DNA of 64,000 nt from positions 1-64,000 of the forward strand of contig NZ_BAWO01000013.1 in the NCBI RefSeq assembly GCF_000632715.1, given 5' to 3'. Below are positions 51,938 through 61,943 of the stretch, piece after piece (within the stretch, counting starts at the first letter, position 1; each line of letters starts with the position of its first letter). Below the pieces are notes generated by a model. The model ran no database searches and was not told where the DNA came from. It worked only from the letters and a program-made list of their open reading frames with translations. This DNA comes from Parageobacillus caldoxylosilyticus NBRC 107762 (GTDB taxonomy: Bacteria > Bacillota > Bacilli > Bacillales > Anoxybacillaceae). Both the position numbers and the translations under genes were made by a program.

Positions 51938-52765
51938 ATGAAAGCAGTATTATTTGTCGGGCACGGCAGCCGTGACCCGGAAGGAAACGACCAAATCCGG
52001 CAGTTTGTCGAGCAGCTAAAACCGCACATTGAAGCATCCTTACATGTCGAAACGAGTTTTTTAGAATTTGGACTGCCAACGATTCGCGAAGGGATTGACC
52101 ATTGTGTCGATGCCGGAGCTCGCGAAATTATCGTTATTCCGATGATTTTGCTGTCAGCAGGCCATTCAAAGCTGCATATTCCAGCGGAGATCGATGAAGC
52201 GAAGAAGCGTTATCCGCACGTGACGTTCATCTATGGCCGACCAATTGGCATTCACGAGCAAACGTTTTCGATCTTAAAAACGAGATTACAAGAAATCGGT
52301 GAAAATATAGAAAACCCTGACCCGGAAACAGCGGTAGTGCTGCTTGGTCGCGGGGGAAGCGATCCGGATGCGAACAGCGATTTATATAAAATTTCCCGCT
52401 TATTTTGGGAACAAACGAACTATTTCCTCGTAGAACCAGCATTTATGGGAGTAACGACACCATCGTTAGAAGATGGCGTGGAACGTTGCGTGAAGCTAGG
52501 GGCGCGAAAAGTGGTGGTTTTGCCGTACTTTTTGTTTACCGGTGTACTTATCAAGCGTCTTGAAGAAAAAGTAAAACAATTTCGTTTTCAGTATCCGCAA
52601 GTCGATTTTGTACTAGCAGGCTACTTTGGATTTCATCCGGAGCTAAAAACGATTGTACTTGACAGATTAGAAGAAGCGCTTGGCAAGGCAGTTATGATGA
52701 ACTGCGATATGTGCCAATATCGGCTTCATGCTGCAGAGCATCATCACCACCACCATCATCATTAA
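51938..52765 (+). CDS. cbiX: Sirohydrochlorin cobaltochelatase, long CbiX
   Basis: A 275-residue chelatase inserting cobalt into sirohydrochlorin to start the anaerobic pathway. Two homologous halves are visible: AVLFVGHGSRDPEGNDQ (catalytic His) with PMILLSAGHSKLHIPAEI, and VVLLGRGGSDPDANSD with VLPYFLFTGVLIKRLE. The C-terminus has MNCDMC, a cluster-type Cys pair, and ends in eight consecutive His (EHHHHHHHH), probably a metal store or delivery tail. ATG 51938 follows AAGGGGGAAG. Confidence 0.95.
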   Translation: MKAVLFVGHGSRDPEGNDQIRQFVEQLKPHIEASLHVETSFLEFGLPTIREGIDHCVDAGAREIIVIPMILLSAGHSKLHIPAEIDEAKKRYPHVTFIYGRPIGIHEQTFSILKTRLQEIGENIENPDPETAVVLLGRGGSDPDANSDLYKISRLFWEQTNYFLVEPAFMGVTTPSLEDGVERCVKLGARKVVVLPYFLFTGVLIKRLEEKVKQFRFQYPQVDFVLAGYFGFHPELKTIVLDRLEEALGKAVMMNCDMCQYRLHAAEHHHHHHHH

Positions 52766-52777
52766 GGAGGAACTGGC

Positions 52778-53557
52778 ATGATTATCGTATTAGCGGGAAC
52801 GAGCGATGCCAGAAAGCTCGCGCTTTGCATCCAACAAGCGGGCTATGATGTATTAGCGACTGTTGTTACAGAACATGCGGCGGACCAGTTGCGTGCTTCC
52901 GGCTTAGCGGTGCACCTCGGACGGCTGACGGCGGAACAATTGGCGGAGTTGATCCGCGCAAAGAAAGCGAAAGCGATGGTGGACGCGAGCCATCCGTTTG
53001 CCGAAGAAGCGTCGAAAAACGCGATGCAAGCTGCCGCAGACGCGGGGGTTCCATATATCCGTTACGAGCGGCAAGCGGCTCCTGTTGCTTATGAGCGCGT
53101 CACGTTTGTTGACAATTATGAAGAAGCAGCCGAGCTCGCTGCGAAAAAACAAGGCGTCATTATGCTAACGACCGGAAGCAAAACGTTATCCATTTTCGCC
53201 AAAAAGCTGATGGGACTTCCGAATACGCGCGTGATTGCGCGCATGCTGCCGCGCAAAGACAATATGGAGAAATGCGAACAACTAAAGTTTCCACAAGAAA
53301 ATATTGTTGCGATGCAAGGACCGTTTACGAAAGAGCTCGATAAGGCGCTTTTCCAACATTTTGGTGTTACGTTACTCATTACGAAAGAAAGCGGAAAAGT
53401 TGGGTTTGTCGATGAAAAAATCGCTGCCGCACAAGAGTTAGGGATTGAGACGATTGTCATTCGCCGTCCATCGATTCAGTATGGTACGGTGTATTCACAG
53501 TTTTCCGATGTCGTTAAGGCGTTACAACAAATGGTACCGTTATCTATTCATTCATGA
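52778..53557 (+). CDS. cbiJ: Cobalt-precorrin-6A reductase
   Basis: A 259-residue NAD(P)H-dependent reductase of the corrin macrocycle. IIVLAGTSDARKLALCIQ at the N-terminus is the Rossmann-like start, VDASHPFAEEASKNA and LTTGSKTLSIFAKKL are family motifs, and LLITKESGKVGFVDEKIAAA lies near the C-terminus. Ribosome site AAGGAGG. Follows cbiX after 12 bases. Confidence 0.95.
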   Translation: MIIVLAGTSDARKLALCIQQAGYDVLATVVTEHAADQLRASGLAVHLGRLTAEQLAELIRAKKAKAMVDASHPFAEEASKNAMQAAADAGVPYIRYERQAAPVAYERVTFVDNYEEAAELAAKKQGVIMLTTGSKTLSIFAKKLMGLPNTRVIARMLPRKDNMEKCEQLKFPQENIVAMQGPFTKELDKALFQHFGVTLLITKESGKVGFVDEKIAAAQELGIETIVIRRPSIQYGTVYSQFSDVVKALQQMVPLSIHS

Positions 53558-53575
53558 AAGAAAGGGGTTTTTACA

Positions 53576-54223
53576 ATGGATTTTCGCACGGAATTTCGTC
53601 CGATTACAGTCCAACCGCAACAAATTGAAGAAAGAAGTTTTCAAATCATTGATGAAGAAATTGGTAAACACCATTTTACGGAGGAACAATATCCGATTGT
53701 ACAGCGCATCATTCATGCTTCTGCCGATTTTGAGCTTGGAAAAAGCTTGTTATTTCACCCTGATGCCGTCCGCGCGGGAATCGAAGCAATACGCAGCGGC
53801 AAAACGGTCGTCGCTGATGTGCAAATGGTACAAGTCGGTGTGAATAAAACGCGTATTGAAAAGTTTGGCGGAAAAGTGAAAGTGTATATTTCCGACGAAG
53901 ATGTCATTGCGGAGGCGAAAAGGCTCAACACGACAAGAGCGATCATCGCGATGCGAAAAGCGGCGAAGGAGGCGGAAGGCGGGATTTTTGCGATCGGCAA
54001 CGCACCAACGGCGCTGCTGGAGTTGATTCGTTTGATTAAAGAAGGAGAAGCGCGTCCAGGATTAGTGATCGGCCTGCCGGTCGGATTTGTGTCGGCGGCA
54101 GAATCGAAAGCGGAGTTGGCGAAATTAGATATTCCATTTATTACGAATATCGGCCGAAAAGGAGGAAGCACCGTTACAGTAGCGGCGCTAAACGCGCTGT
54201 CACTGTTGGCAGAGAGAGGGTAA
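53576..54223 (+). CDS. cbiC: Cobalt-precorrin-8 methylmutase
   Basis: A 215-residue mutase moving a methyl from C11 to C12 to yield cobyrinate. RIIHASADFELGKSLLFHPD contains the catalytic His; IAIGNAPTALLELIRL-like (FAIGNAPTALLELIRLIKE) and GLPVGFVSAAESKAEL are conserved. No cofactor needed. Ribosome site AAAGGGG. Eighteen bases after cbiJ. Confidence 0.96.
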   Translation: MDFRTEFRPITVQPQQIEERSFQIIDEEIGKHHFTEEQYPIVQRIIHASADFELGKSLLFHPDAVRAGIEAIRSGKTVVADVQMVQVGVNKTRIEKFGGKVKVYISDEDVIAEAKRLNTTRAIIAMRKAAKEAEGGIFAIGNAPTALLELIRLIKEGEARPGLVIGLPVGFVSAAESKAELAKLDIPFITNIGRKGGSTVTVAALNALSLLAERG

Positions 54224-54228
54224 ACAAA

Positions 54229-55326
54229 ATGGAAGCGAAAAAAACGCTACGAGAAGGATATACGACAGGGGCGTGTGCCACAGCAGCAACGAAAGCAGCA
54301 TTAACGGCCCTTATTACCGGCATTCGGCAAACGGAAGCAATCATTTATTTGCCAGTCGGACGCAAGGTGACGTTTGCGATTGAAGCGTGCGAGATTCACG
54401 GTGAGTCGGCGAAAGCAACGGTGATCAAAGACGGCGGGGATGACCCTGATGCGACGCATGGAGCGGCGATTGTATCAACCGTTTCATGGGCGGAGCAGCC
54501 CGGCATTCATTTAGATGGCGGAAAAGGGGTAGGGCGCGTCACAAAACCGGGCTTACCGGTGCCGGTTGGCGAAGCGGCAATTAATCCTGTCCCGCGGAAA
54601 ATGATTCACGAAACCGCGCGCGAAGTATTGGAACAATACGGCATTTCCCGCGGAGTGAACGTCATTATTTCCGTTCCTAACGGAGAAGAAATCGCCAAAA
54701 AAACATTAAACGCGCGCCTCGGCATTATCGGCGGCATTTCGATTTTAGGGACGCGCGGCATTGTCGTTCCTTTTTCGACGTCTGCGTACCGCGCAAGCAT
54801 CATTCAGGCGATTCAAGTGGCGAAAGCAAACGGATGCGACCATGTTGTGATTACGACGGGGGGACGGAGCGAAAAATTTGCGATGCGGCAATATCCTCAT
54901 CTTCCTGAGGAAGCGTTTATTGAAATGGGGGATTTTGTCGGCTTTACGTTGAAACAGTGCAAAAGACTAGGAATCAAAACCGTTTCGATGGTTGGGATGA
55001 TGGGGAAATTTTCGAAAGTGGCGCAAGGCGTCATGATGGTCCATTCGAAAGGGGCGCCTGTCGATTTCGCATTTTTAGCGGCGATTGCCGAGCAAGCAGG
55101 TGCTTCGCCGGAACTCGTTGCCGCTGTTCGCGAAGCCAATACGGCATCACAAGTTGGCGAGATGATGCAGAAAGCAGAAAATAGGGGTTTTTTTGAAATA
55201 TTATGCGATCACTGTTGCTTAGCAGCGTTACAGGAAGTTGGAGGAGGGATTACAGTCGAAACATCGCTGTACACAATGGGTGGTCAATTATTAGGAAAGG
55301 CGGTACGAAACGATGCAGGCGATTAA
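54229..55326 (+). CDS. cbiD: Cobalt-precorrin-5B C1-methyltransferase
   Basis: A 365-residue SAM-dependent methyltransferase specific to the anaerobic B12 route. N-terminal [20 protein letters not shown] and [16 protein letters not shown] are family signatures, with [20 protein letters not shown] in the middle. Its presence, without CobF, shows the oxygen-independent pathway. It overlaps cbiET by 14 bases. Confidence 0.96.
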   Translation: MEAKKTLREGYTTGACATAATKAALTALITGIRQTEAIIYLPVGRKVTFAIEACEIHGESAKATVIKDGGDDPDATHGAAIVSTVSWAEQPGIHLDGGKGVGRVTKPGLPVPVGEAAINPVPRKMIHETAREVLEQYGISRGVNVIISVPNGEEIAKKTLNARLGIIGGISILGTRGIVVPFSTSAYRASIIQAIQVAKANGCDHVVITTGGRSEKFAMRQYPHLPEEAFIEMGDFVGFTLKQCKRLGIKTVSMVGMMGKFSKVAQGVMMVHSKGAPVDFAFLAAIAEQAGASPELVAAVREANTASQVGEMMQKAENRGFFEILCDHCCLAALQEVGGGITVETSLYTMGGQLLGKAVRNDAGD

Positions 55327-56518
55327 ACTAATTGGCATTGGCGCCGATGGGAAAGCGAGCCTCCCGCACCTTTATGAACGTTGGATTTATGAAAGTGAGT
55401 TATTGGTAGGAGGAGAGCGTCATTTAGCCTTTTTCCCTGATTATCAAGGCAAAACGCTCACGATTCGAGGAAGTCTATCACAGCTTGTTGAGCGGCTTCG
55501 CCATGAAACGAAACGCACCGTCATTGTCGCGTCTGGTGATCCGATGTTTTATGGAATTGGCAGCTATTTATCTAGCAAACTGCCGATCGAAGTGTATCCC
55601 GCGGTCAGTTCGATTCAGTGGGCATTTGCGAAAATGGGAGAAAAGTGGCAGGACGCCGAATTTATCAGCGTCCACGGCCGCAGCATGAAAGGGCTTGCCC
55701 AGCGCATCGACGGATGTGAAAAAGTAGCGATATTAACGGACGAAACGAATTCTCCTAATACTATTGCGAAATATCTGCTTTCGTACGGAATGACCGAATA
55801 CCGCGCATTTGTCGGAGAAAATCTTGGCGGACAAGATGAACGGTGCCGCTTTTTCGAATTAGAAGAGATGGCAGATGCCGAGTTTTCCCCATTAAATGTG
55901 GTTATTTTACAAAAAACAAAAGCGGGACCGACGTGGTCATTAGGAATTGACGATGACGAATTTTTGCAGCGTAAACCAGAGAAAGGACTAATTACGAAAA
56001 AAGAAATTCGCGTGTTAAGCATTAGCGCGCTCCGCCTTCATGCTAAAAGCGTCGTTTGGGACATTGGCACATGCACCGGTTCCGTCGCGATTGAAGCGGC
56101 GAAAATCGCCCGCGAAGGCGCCGTGTTTGCGATTGAAAAAAATGCCCATGATATCGAAATTTGCAAGGAAAACTTAAAAAAATTCCGCGTTGACATTACG
56201 CTTGTACACGGCAAAGCTCCTGAGCATTTAGACGAATTTGCTGATCCGGATGCGATTTTTATCGGGGGAACGTCGGGAGAAATGGGACCGTTGCTTGATG
56301 TTTGTTGTCAACGCTTAAAACGAAACGGCCGCATCGTGATAAATGCGGTAACGATTGAAACGCTGGCGCAGGCGGTGGAAGGATTAAAGCAGCGCGGCTT
56401 TCAAGTAGACGTTACGCTCGCGCAAATCTCAAGAAGCAAGCCGATTTTAGAGCTGACGCGGTTTGATGCGCTTAATCCGATTTATATCATTACGGCAAAG
56501 AGGGAGGGAGACGAATGA
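55313..56518 (+). CDS. cbiET: CbiET fusion: cobalt-precorrin-7 C5-methyltransferase and C15-methyltransferase/decarboxylase
   Basis: A 401-residue bifunctional enzyme. CbiE occupies residues 1-205 ([40 protein letters not shown]); CbiT occupies about 215-395 ([30 protein letters not shown] helix, [20 protein letters not shown]). It methylates C5 and C15 and removes the C12 acetate carboxyl. Fusion order E-T is as in B. megaterium. Ends overlapping cbiL. Confidence 0.95.
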   Translation: MQAIKLIGIGADGKASLPHLYERWIYESELLVGGERHLAFFPDYQGKTLTIRGSLSQLVERLRHETKRTVIVASGDPMFYGIGSYLSSKLPIEVYPAVSSIQWAFAKMGEKWQDAEFISVHGRSMKGLAQRIDGCEKVAILTDETNSPNTIAKYLLSYGMTEYRAFVGENLGGQDERCRFFELEEMADAEFSPLNVVILQKTKAGPTWSLGIDDDEFLQRKPEKGLITKKEIRVLSISALRLHAKSVVWDIGTCTGSVAIEAAKIAREGAVFAIEKNAHDIEICKENLKKFRVDITLVHGKAPEHLDEFADPDAIFIGGTSGEMGPLLDVCCQRLKRNGRIVINAVTIETLAQAVEGLKQRGFQVDVTLAQISRSKPILELTRFDALNPIYIITAKREGDE

Positions 56519-57216
56519 GCGGAACATTGTATGGCATCGGCGTTGGTCCGGGCGACCCCGAGCTATTGACGGTGAAGGCGTTTCGCCGTCTGAAAGAAGC
56601 GCATGTCATTGCCTATCCAAAAAAACAGCGCGGCAGCAAAAGCTATGCTCAGCAAATTGTTGAAGCATATTTTTCTTCGGCGGAAAAAGAAATGCTTGGT
56701 CTCGTCTTTCCAATGACGAAAAATATGGATGTGTTGACAGAAAAATGGAACGAAACGGCGGAAGCGATATGGGAACAGCTCAGCGCGGGGAAAGATGTCG
56801 CGTTTGTGACGGAAGGAGATCCGCTTTTATATAGCACGTTCATCCATCTGATGAACATCATGAAAGAGCGGTATCCAAATGTTGCGATTGAAATTGTTCC
56901 GGGAGTTTCCTCCGTCAACGCGGCGGCGGCGAGACTGCAGATCCCGCTTGCCGACGGGGATGAACAGGTGGCGATTATTCCAGCGCGCGACGACTATGAG
57001 GCGATGAAAAGGGCGCTTAGAGACCATGATTGCGTCGTCTTTTTGAAAGTGGCGAAAGTGATGGAAATGATGATCCGTCTTCTTCGCGAACAAAATTTAT
57101 TGCAAAAAGCCGCCGTGGTGACAAAAGTGACATCAAAGGAAGAAATCATTTGGAATATCGAACAGCTTGAAGGAGTAGAGTTGGAATATTTAACGTTATT
57201 GGTGGTGAGAAAGTGA
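56515..57216 (+). CDS. cbiL: Cobalt-precorrin-2 C20-methyltransferase
   Basis: A 233-residue SAM-dependent methyltransferase acting early in ring building. [20 protein letters not shown] is the SAM-binding loop; [19 protein letters not shown] and [20 protein letters not shown] follow. Overlaps neighbours by four bases on each side, so translation is coupled. Confidence 0.95.
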   Translation: MSGTLYGIGVGPGDPELLTVKAFRRLKEAHVIAYPKKQRGSKSYAQQIVEAYFSSAEKEMLGLVFPMTKNMDVLTEKWNETAEAIWEQLSAGKDVAFVTEGDPLLYSTFIHLMNIMKERYPNVAIEIVPGVSSVNAAAARLQIPLADGDEQVAIIPARDDYEAMKRALRDHDCVVFLKVAKVMEMMIRLLREQNLLQKAAVVTKVTSKEEIIWNIEQLEGVELEYLTLLVVRK

Positions 57217-57983
57217 AACTGCATATTATTGGCGCGGGCCCGGGGGCTCCGGATTTGATTACTGTCAAAGGCGCACAGCTGCTCAAAGAAGCGGACGCAA
57301 TTTTTTACACTGATTCGCTCGTCAATGACGAACTGATCGAGCGCTATCGAAAGCCGGAAGCCGAAGTGTTTCATACGGCGGGGATGCATTTAGAACAAAT
57401 GGTCGAGGCGATGTTGGAAAAACTGAAGCAAGGTAAAAAAGTCGTGCGCATCCATACGGGTGACCCATCGATTTACGGAGCGACACTCGAACAAATAGCG
57501 CTCTTAAAAAAACAGGGAGTCGAAATCGAAATTGTCCCTGGCGTCAGCTCGGTATTTGCGGCGGCAGCGGCTGTTCAAGCGGAGCTGACCGTTCCGGATT
57601 TAACGCAGACGGTCATTTTAACGCGAGCAGAAGGACGGACACCGGTTCCAAATCAGGAAAAACTGGAAGATTTGGCAAAACATCATTGCACATTAGCGTT
57701 ATTTTTAAGCGCTACATTAACAAAAAAAGTAACAAAGGCACTAAGGGATGCGGGATGGAACGATGATACCCCCATCGTGATTGTGTATAAAGCGACATGG
57801 CCAGATCAAAAAATTGTTCGTTCGACGGTCGGCACGCTGGACGAGGATATGCGCGCAAACGGCATCCGTAAACACGCGCTCATTTTAGCGGGATGGGCGC
57901 TAGACCCGGAAATTATCGAGCGCGACTATCGTTCAAAGCTGTATGATAAAACGTTCACACACGGATATCGACAGGGGGTGTGA
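57213..57983 (+). CDS. cbiF: Cobalt-precorrin-4 C11-methyltransferase
   Basis: A 256-residue SAM-dependent methyltransferase. Motifs: IIGAGPGAPDLITVKGAQLL, RIHTGDPSIYGATLEQIALL, VPGVSSVFAAAAAVQAELTV and IVYKATWPDQKIVRSTVGTL. GTG start (57213) overlapping cbiL; TGA 57981-57983 lies just before the TTG of cbiG. Confidence 0.96.
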   Translation: MKLHIIGAGPGAPDLITVKGAQLLKEADAIFYTDSLVNDELIERYRKPEAEVFHTAGMHLEQMVEAMLEKLKQGKKVVRIHTGDPSIYGATLEQIALLKKQGVEIEIVPGVSSVFAAAAAVQAELTVPDLTQTVILTRAEGRTPVPNQEKLEDLAKHHCTLALFLSATLTKKVTKALRDAGWNDDTPIVIVYKATWPDQKIVRSTVGTLDEDMRANGIRKHALILAGWALDPEIIERDYRSKLYDKTFTHGYRQGV

Positions 57984-57987
57984 GGAG

Positions 57988-59061
57988 TTGTATGCAATTG
58001 TTGCGATTACGAAGCATGGTGTTGATATTGCCCGCCGCGTCGGCGAGGAGCTTCCGAACGCTCATGTGTATTATACGAATAAGTTTGCGAGAGGAGATGA
58101 AGACGAAAAAGGCATTCGCTTGTTTGAAGGGAACGTGCGGTTATTATTGCCGTCGCTTTTTCAAACATACCGCGGGCTTATTCTCATTATTTCGCTTGGC
58201 GCGGTCGTGCGGATGATTGCACCGCTGTTAAAAGATAAAAAAACTGATCCGGCGGTTGTCGTTATTGATGATAAAGGGGAACATGTCATTAGCGTTCTTT
58301 CCGGACATCTTGGCGGAGCGAACGAACTGACTCGGCAAGTCGCGGAGATTTTACATGCCCATCCCGTCATTACGACTGCGTCTGACGTACAAAAAACGAT
58401 TGCCGTTGATTTATTTGGCCGTTCCTTCGGCTGGGAGTGGGAATCCGACGAAAAGCTGACGTCTGTCAGCGCCGCCGTCGTCAATGAACAGCGCGTTGCT
58501 ATTGTGCAGGAATCAGGAGAGAAAAATTGGTGGAACTATGATACTCCGCTGCCAAACAATATCCTTGTTTATGATTCGATTGAGAAAGCGCTAGCGGCAA
58601 AACCGGATGCCGCGCTTGTTGTTACCCATCGTTTATTAACGAAAGAGGAAGAAGCGATTTTACAAAACGGTGTTTTGTACCGCCCAAAAGTGATCGTGCT
58701 CGGCATTGGTTGCAACCGCGGCACAGCGGCGGAAGAAATTGAATCCGTCATTCGCGATACATTAGACAAGCTGCTCTTTTCAATGAAAAGCGTGAAAGCT
58801 GTATGTACGATCGAATTAAAAAAAGACGAGCCAGGGTTGCTTGAAGTTGTGCGAAAATATGGATGGGAATTCGTCTATTATACCCCTGAACAACTGAATC
58901 AAGTAAACATCGAACAGCCTTCTAAAACCGTGTACCGCTATACAGGCGCTTACGGTGTGAGCGAGCCGACAGCGAAGCTTTATAGCGGTGCAGAGAAATT
59001 AGAATTAGTGAAGAAAAAAGCAGGCAATGTCACGATTTCTGTGGCACTTTTACACCATTAA
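57988..59061 (+). CDS. cbiG: Cobalt-precorrin-5A hydrolase
   Basis: A 357-residue enzyme opening the delta-lactone and losing C20 as acetaldehyde. LILIISLGAVVRMIAPLLKD and HVISVLSGHLGGANELTRQV are conserved; the C-terminal domain has VIVLGIGCNRGTAAEEIESV and PSKTVYRYTGAYGVSEPTAK. TTG 57988 is the start because AGGGGGTG lies seven bases upstream and the family begins YAIVAITKHG; the longer open frame runs into cbiF. Confidence 0.93.
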   Translation: MYAIVAITKHGVDIARRVGEELPNAHVYYTNKFARGDEDEKGIRLFEGNVRLLLPSLFQTYRGLILIISLGAVVRMIAPLLKDKKTDPAVVVIDDKGEHVISVLSGHLGGANELTRQVAEILHAHPVITTASDVQKTIAVDLFGRSFGWEWESDEKLTSVSAAVVNEQRVAIVQESGEKNWWNYDTPLPNNILVYDSIEKALAAKPDAALVVTHRLLTKEEEAILQNGVLYRPKVIVLGIGCNRGTAAEEIESVIRDTLDKLLFSMKSVKAVCTIELKKDEPGLLEVVRKYGWEFVYYTPEQLNQVNIEQPSKTVYRYTGAYGVSEPTAKLYSGAEKLELVKKKAGNVTISVALLHH

Positions 59062-59074
59062 GGGGGAAAACAGC

Positions 59075-60439
59075 ATGCGAAGAATCGTAATCGCCGGGAC
59101 GGGAAGCGGCGTTGGCAAGACGACCATAACGATTGGATTGATGGCGGCGTTAAAACAAAAAGGCTACATTGTACAAGGGTTTAAATGCGGCCCAGATTAT
59201 ATTGACCCAACCTATCATACTGCTGTCACGGGCCGACCGTCGCGCAATTTGGACAGCTGGATGGTTGGGCACGAAGCGGTTCAAGCGATTTGCGCAAAAG
59301 GCTGTGAAGGGGCGGACATCGCCATTATTGAAGGAGTCATGGGGATGTTTGACGGGAAGCGGCCGACGACAAACGAAGGAACGACAGCGGAAATCAGCGT
59401 ATTAACGAATAGTCCGGTGCTATTGGTCATCGACTGCGCCGGCATGGCACGGAGCGCGGCAGCGGTTGTCCGCGGTTTTCAAATGTTTGATGAACGCGTG
59501 CGCATTGCGGGAGTAATTGCCAACCGCGTCGGTAGCGAAGGGCATTTTCGTCTTGTGAAAACGGCAATTGAACAAGAATGCGGCATCCCCGTGGTCGGAT
59601 TTTTAACCAAAGATGATGCGCTTCACATTCCTGAACGTCATTTAGGGCTCATTCCATCGATTGAGCGCGGGGAATTAGATCATTTTTTTGCGGAATTAGG
59701 CGAGCGCGTTGCCAAGACGGTGGATCTTAACGCGTTGCTCAAGCTGGCGGAAGCCCCAGCATTAAACGTTCCTCGATCGTATTTCGATGTAAACAAATCG
59801 TATGATGTACGGATTGCGGTCGCAAAAGACGCGGCGTTTCATTTCTACTACCCGGAAAATTTAGAGATGTTACAAGCGTATGGTGCCGAGTTAGTCTTTT
59901 TCTCCCCGCTTGCCGGCGAGCCGCTGCCAGATGGGGTACATGGGTTATATATCGGCGGCGGGTTTCCCGAAGAGTTCGCAAAACAGTTGTCCGAACAGCG
60001 AAGTGTCAAACAGTCGATCAAAACCGCGGTCGAAAGCGGGCTTCCGACATTGGCAGAATGCGGGGGATTTATGTTTTTAACCGAAGGCATTGAAACGACA
60101 GAAGGCCAGTATTATGACATGGTTGGCGTCATTCCGGGACGGATTGTCATGCATCCGAAGCTCGTCGCGCTTGGATATCGTGAGGTGAAAGGAGAACCAG
60201 GAAACTTTTTGCTTCCGGAAGGATTGCGAGCGCGGGGGCATGAGTTTCATTATTCTACGTACGAAGCGCGCAGCGAGATTCCGTTTGCCTATGAAACAAC
60301 GGGGCTGCGCGGCACGAAAAAAGATGGCTATCAGCATCGAAACTTAATTGCAGGCTATGTCCATTTTCATTTTGCGTCTTGTCCGTCAATGGTTGAAAAT
60401 TGGCTAACGAAATGCGAGAAGGTGAAAGAACATGGCTAA
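59075..60439 (+). CDS. cbiA: Cobyrinate a,c-diamide synthase
   Basis: A 454-residue ATP- and glutamine-dependent amidase for the a and c carboxylates. P-loop IAGTGSGVGKTTITIGLMAA at the N-terminus and a class I-like glutaminase domain with catalytic Cys in TLAECGGFMFLTEGIE. ATG 59075 follows AAGGGGGAAAA; an open frame upstream overlaps cbiG but lacks a site. Overlaps cbiP by eight bases. Confidence 0.96.
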   Translation: MRRIVIAGTGSGVGKTTITIGLMAALKQKGYIVQGFKCGPDYIDPTYHTAVTGRPSRNLDSWMVGHEAVQAICAKGCEGADIAIIEGVMGMFDGKRPTTNEGTTAEISVLTNSPVLLVIDCAGMARSAAAVVRGFQMFDERVRIAGVIANRVGSEGHFRLVKTAIEQECGIPVVGFLTKDDALHIPERHLGLIPSIERGELDHFFAELGERVAKTVDLNALLKLAEAPALNVPRSYFDVNKSYDVRIAVAKDAAFHFYYPENLEMLQAYGAELVFFSPLAGEPLPDGVHGLYIGGGFPEEFAKQLSEQRSVKQSIKTAVESGLPTLAECGGFMFLTEGIETTEGQYYDMVGVIPGRIVMHPKLVALGYREVKGEPGNFLLPEGLRARGHEFHYSTYEARSEIPFAYETTGLRGTKKDGYQHRNLIAGYVHFHFASCPSMVENWLTKCEKVKEHG

Positions 60440-61943
60440 AGCGTTGCCGATCATGTTTCAAGGAACGCATTCCGATGCGGGAAAAAGCATTATTGCCACG
60501 GCGTTTTGCCGTATTTTCGCGCAAAGCGGCTGGAAAACGGCGCCATTTAAATCGCAAAACATGTCTCTGAACTCGTATGTGACGATCGATGGGAAAGAAA
60601 TCGGCCGGGCGCAAGGAATACAGGCGGAAGCGGCTGGCATTGCCGCAACAACGGATATGAATCCGATTTTAATTAAACCGAGCCGCGAGCATGAATCGCA
60701 AATCGTCGTGCACGGAAAGCCGTATAAAAATATGCAGGCGTTCGCGTACCGCACCGAATTTTTTGAAAAAGGGTTAGCCATTATTCGAGAGTCGCTCGAC
60801 GCATTAATGAATGAATATGACCGGCTCGTCATCGAAGGAGCGGGGAGTCCGGCAGAAATTAATTTAAACGACCGCGAACTTGTCAATATGCGTGTTGCCC
60901 GCATGGCCAACGCTCCGGTCGTGCTGATTGGCGATATTGAACGGGGCGGAGTGTTTGCCAGTTTAGTAGGAACGTTGCAGCTGTTAGAAAAAGAAGATCG
61001 ACAGCGCATTATCGGTGTGATCATTAATAAATTCCGCGGCGATTTGGCGCTATTGAAGCCGGGTCTTGATTGGTTTGAACAATATACTGGCGTTCCCGTG
61101 TTAGGCGTCGTTCCATATTTAGAAGATTTGCATATTGACGCGGAAGACTCTGTTCGTTTAGAACAAATGTCCACAAACGTCAATCCGGATAAAGACATTG
61201 ATATTGCCGTTATTCGATATCCGAAAATAGCTAATTTCACAGATGTGGACCCATTTTTGGCTGAGCCGGACTGCCACGTTCGCTTTGTAACGACGGCATC
61301 TCAACTTGGGAAGCCAGATTTGCTTATTTTGCCGGGCAGTAAAAACACCATTGAAGACTTGCTATATATGAAGAAAAACAGGATTGCGGAACAAATTGAA
61401 CAGCTCAACAAACATCACCATGTGACGATTGTCGGAATATGCGGCGGTTATCAAATGTTAGGGGTTCGTATCCGTGATCCATTTGGTGTTGAAACACCGC
61501 TTCGGGAAATTGCCGGATTGAATCTCCTTCCGATTGAGACGACGCTTGAGCGCGAAAAAACGACGATTTTATCGGAAGGAATCGTAACATTTGCCGGCGA
61601 GCGGTTTGCTGTGAAAGGATATGAGATTCATATGGGCCGCTCTGAACCGTTAGCAGGGCATATTTCTCTTATTGAGATGCACGGGCGGAAAGAAGGCGGG
61701 AAAAGCGAGGATGAACGGGTGATGGGGACCTATTTTCACGATCTTTTTCATAATGATGCGTTCCGTGAGGCGTTATTGAACAAAATTCGCTGCGAGAAAG
61801 GATTAGCGCCTATTTACGGACGTCAGTCGTTTCGTACTATAAGAGAACAAGCTTTTGACCGCCTTGCCGATCATGTAAAGCGGCATGTCCGTATCGAAGA
61901 AATCGAAGAAAAAATGCATGCGTTTCAAAAGGGTGATGTGTAA
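60432..61943 (+). CDS. cbiP: Adenosylcobyric acid synthase (glutamine-hydrolysing)
   Basis: A 503-residue enzyme (CbiP/CobQ) amidating carboxylates b, d, e and g. N-terminal ATP domain FQGTHSDAGKSIIATAFCRI; PFKSQNMSLNSYVTIDGKEI is a family signature; glutaminase Cys in VGICGGYQMLGVRI and His in GTYFHDLFHNDAF. Its last base overlaps the cobT start (TAATG). Absent at this place in the B. megaterium cobI operon. Confidence 0.96.
   Translation: MAKALPIMFQGTHSDAGKSIIATAFCRIFAQSGWKTAPFKSQNMSLNSYVTIDGKEIGRAQGIQAEAAGIAATTDMNPILIKPSREHESQIVVHGKPYKNMQAFAYRTEFFEKGLAIIRESLDALMNEYDRLVIEGAGSPAEINLNDRELVNMRVARMANAPVVLIGDIERGGVFASLVGTLQLLEKEDRQRIIGVIINKFRGDLALLKPGLDWFEQYTGVPVLGVVPYLEDLHIDAEDSVRLEQMSTNVNPDKDIDIAVIRYPKIANFTDVDPFLAEPDCHVRFVTTASQLGKPDLLILPGSKNTIEDLLYMKKNRIAEQIEQLNKHHHVTIVGICGGYQMLGVRIRDPFGVETPLREIAGLNLLPIETTLEREKTTILSEGIVTFAGERFAVKGYEIHMGRSEPLAGHISLIEMHGRKEGGKSEDERVMGTYFHDLFHNDAFREALLNKIRCEKGLAPIYGRQSFRTIREQAFDRLADHVKRHVRIEEIEEKMHAFQKGDV

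Noticed and set aside
52735-52765. Eight-His run at the end of CbiX as an engineered tag
   Set aside because: Natural CbiX proteins of bacilli end in His-rich tails, and the surrounding operon is intact and natural in codon use.
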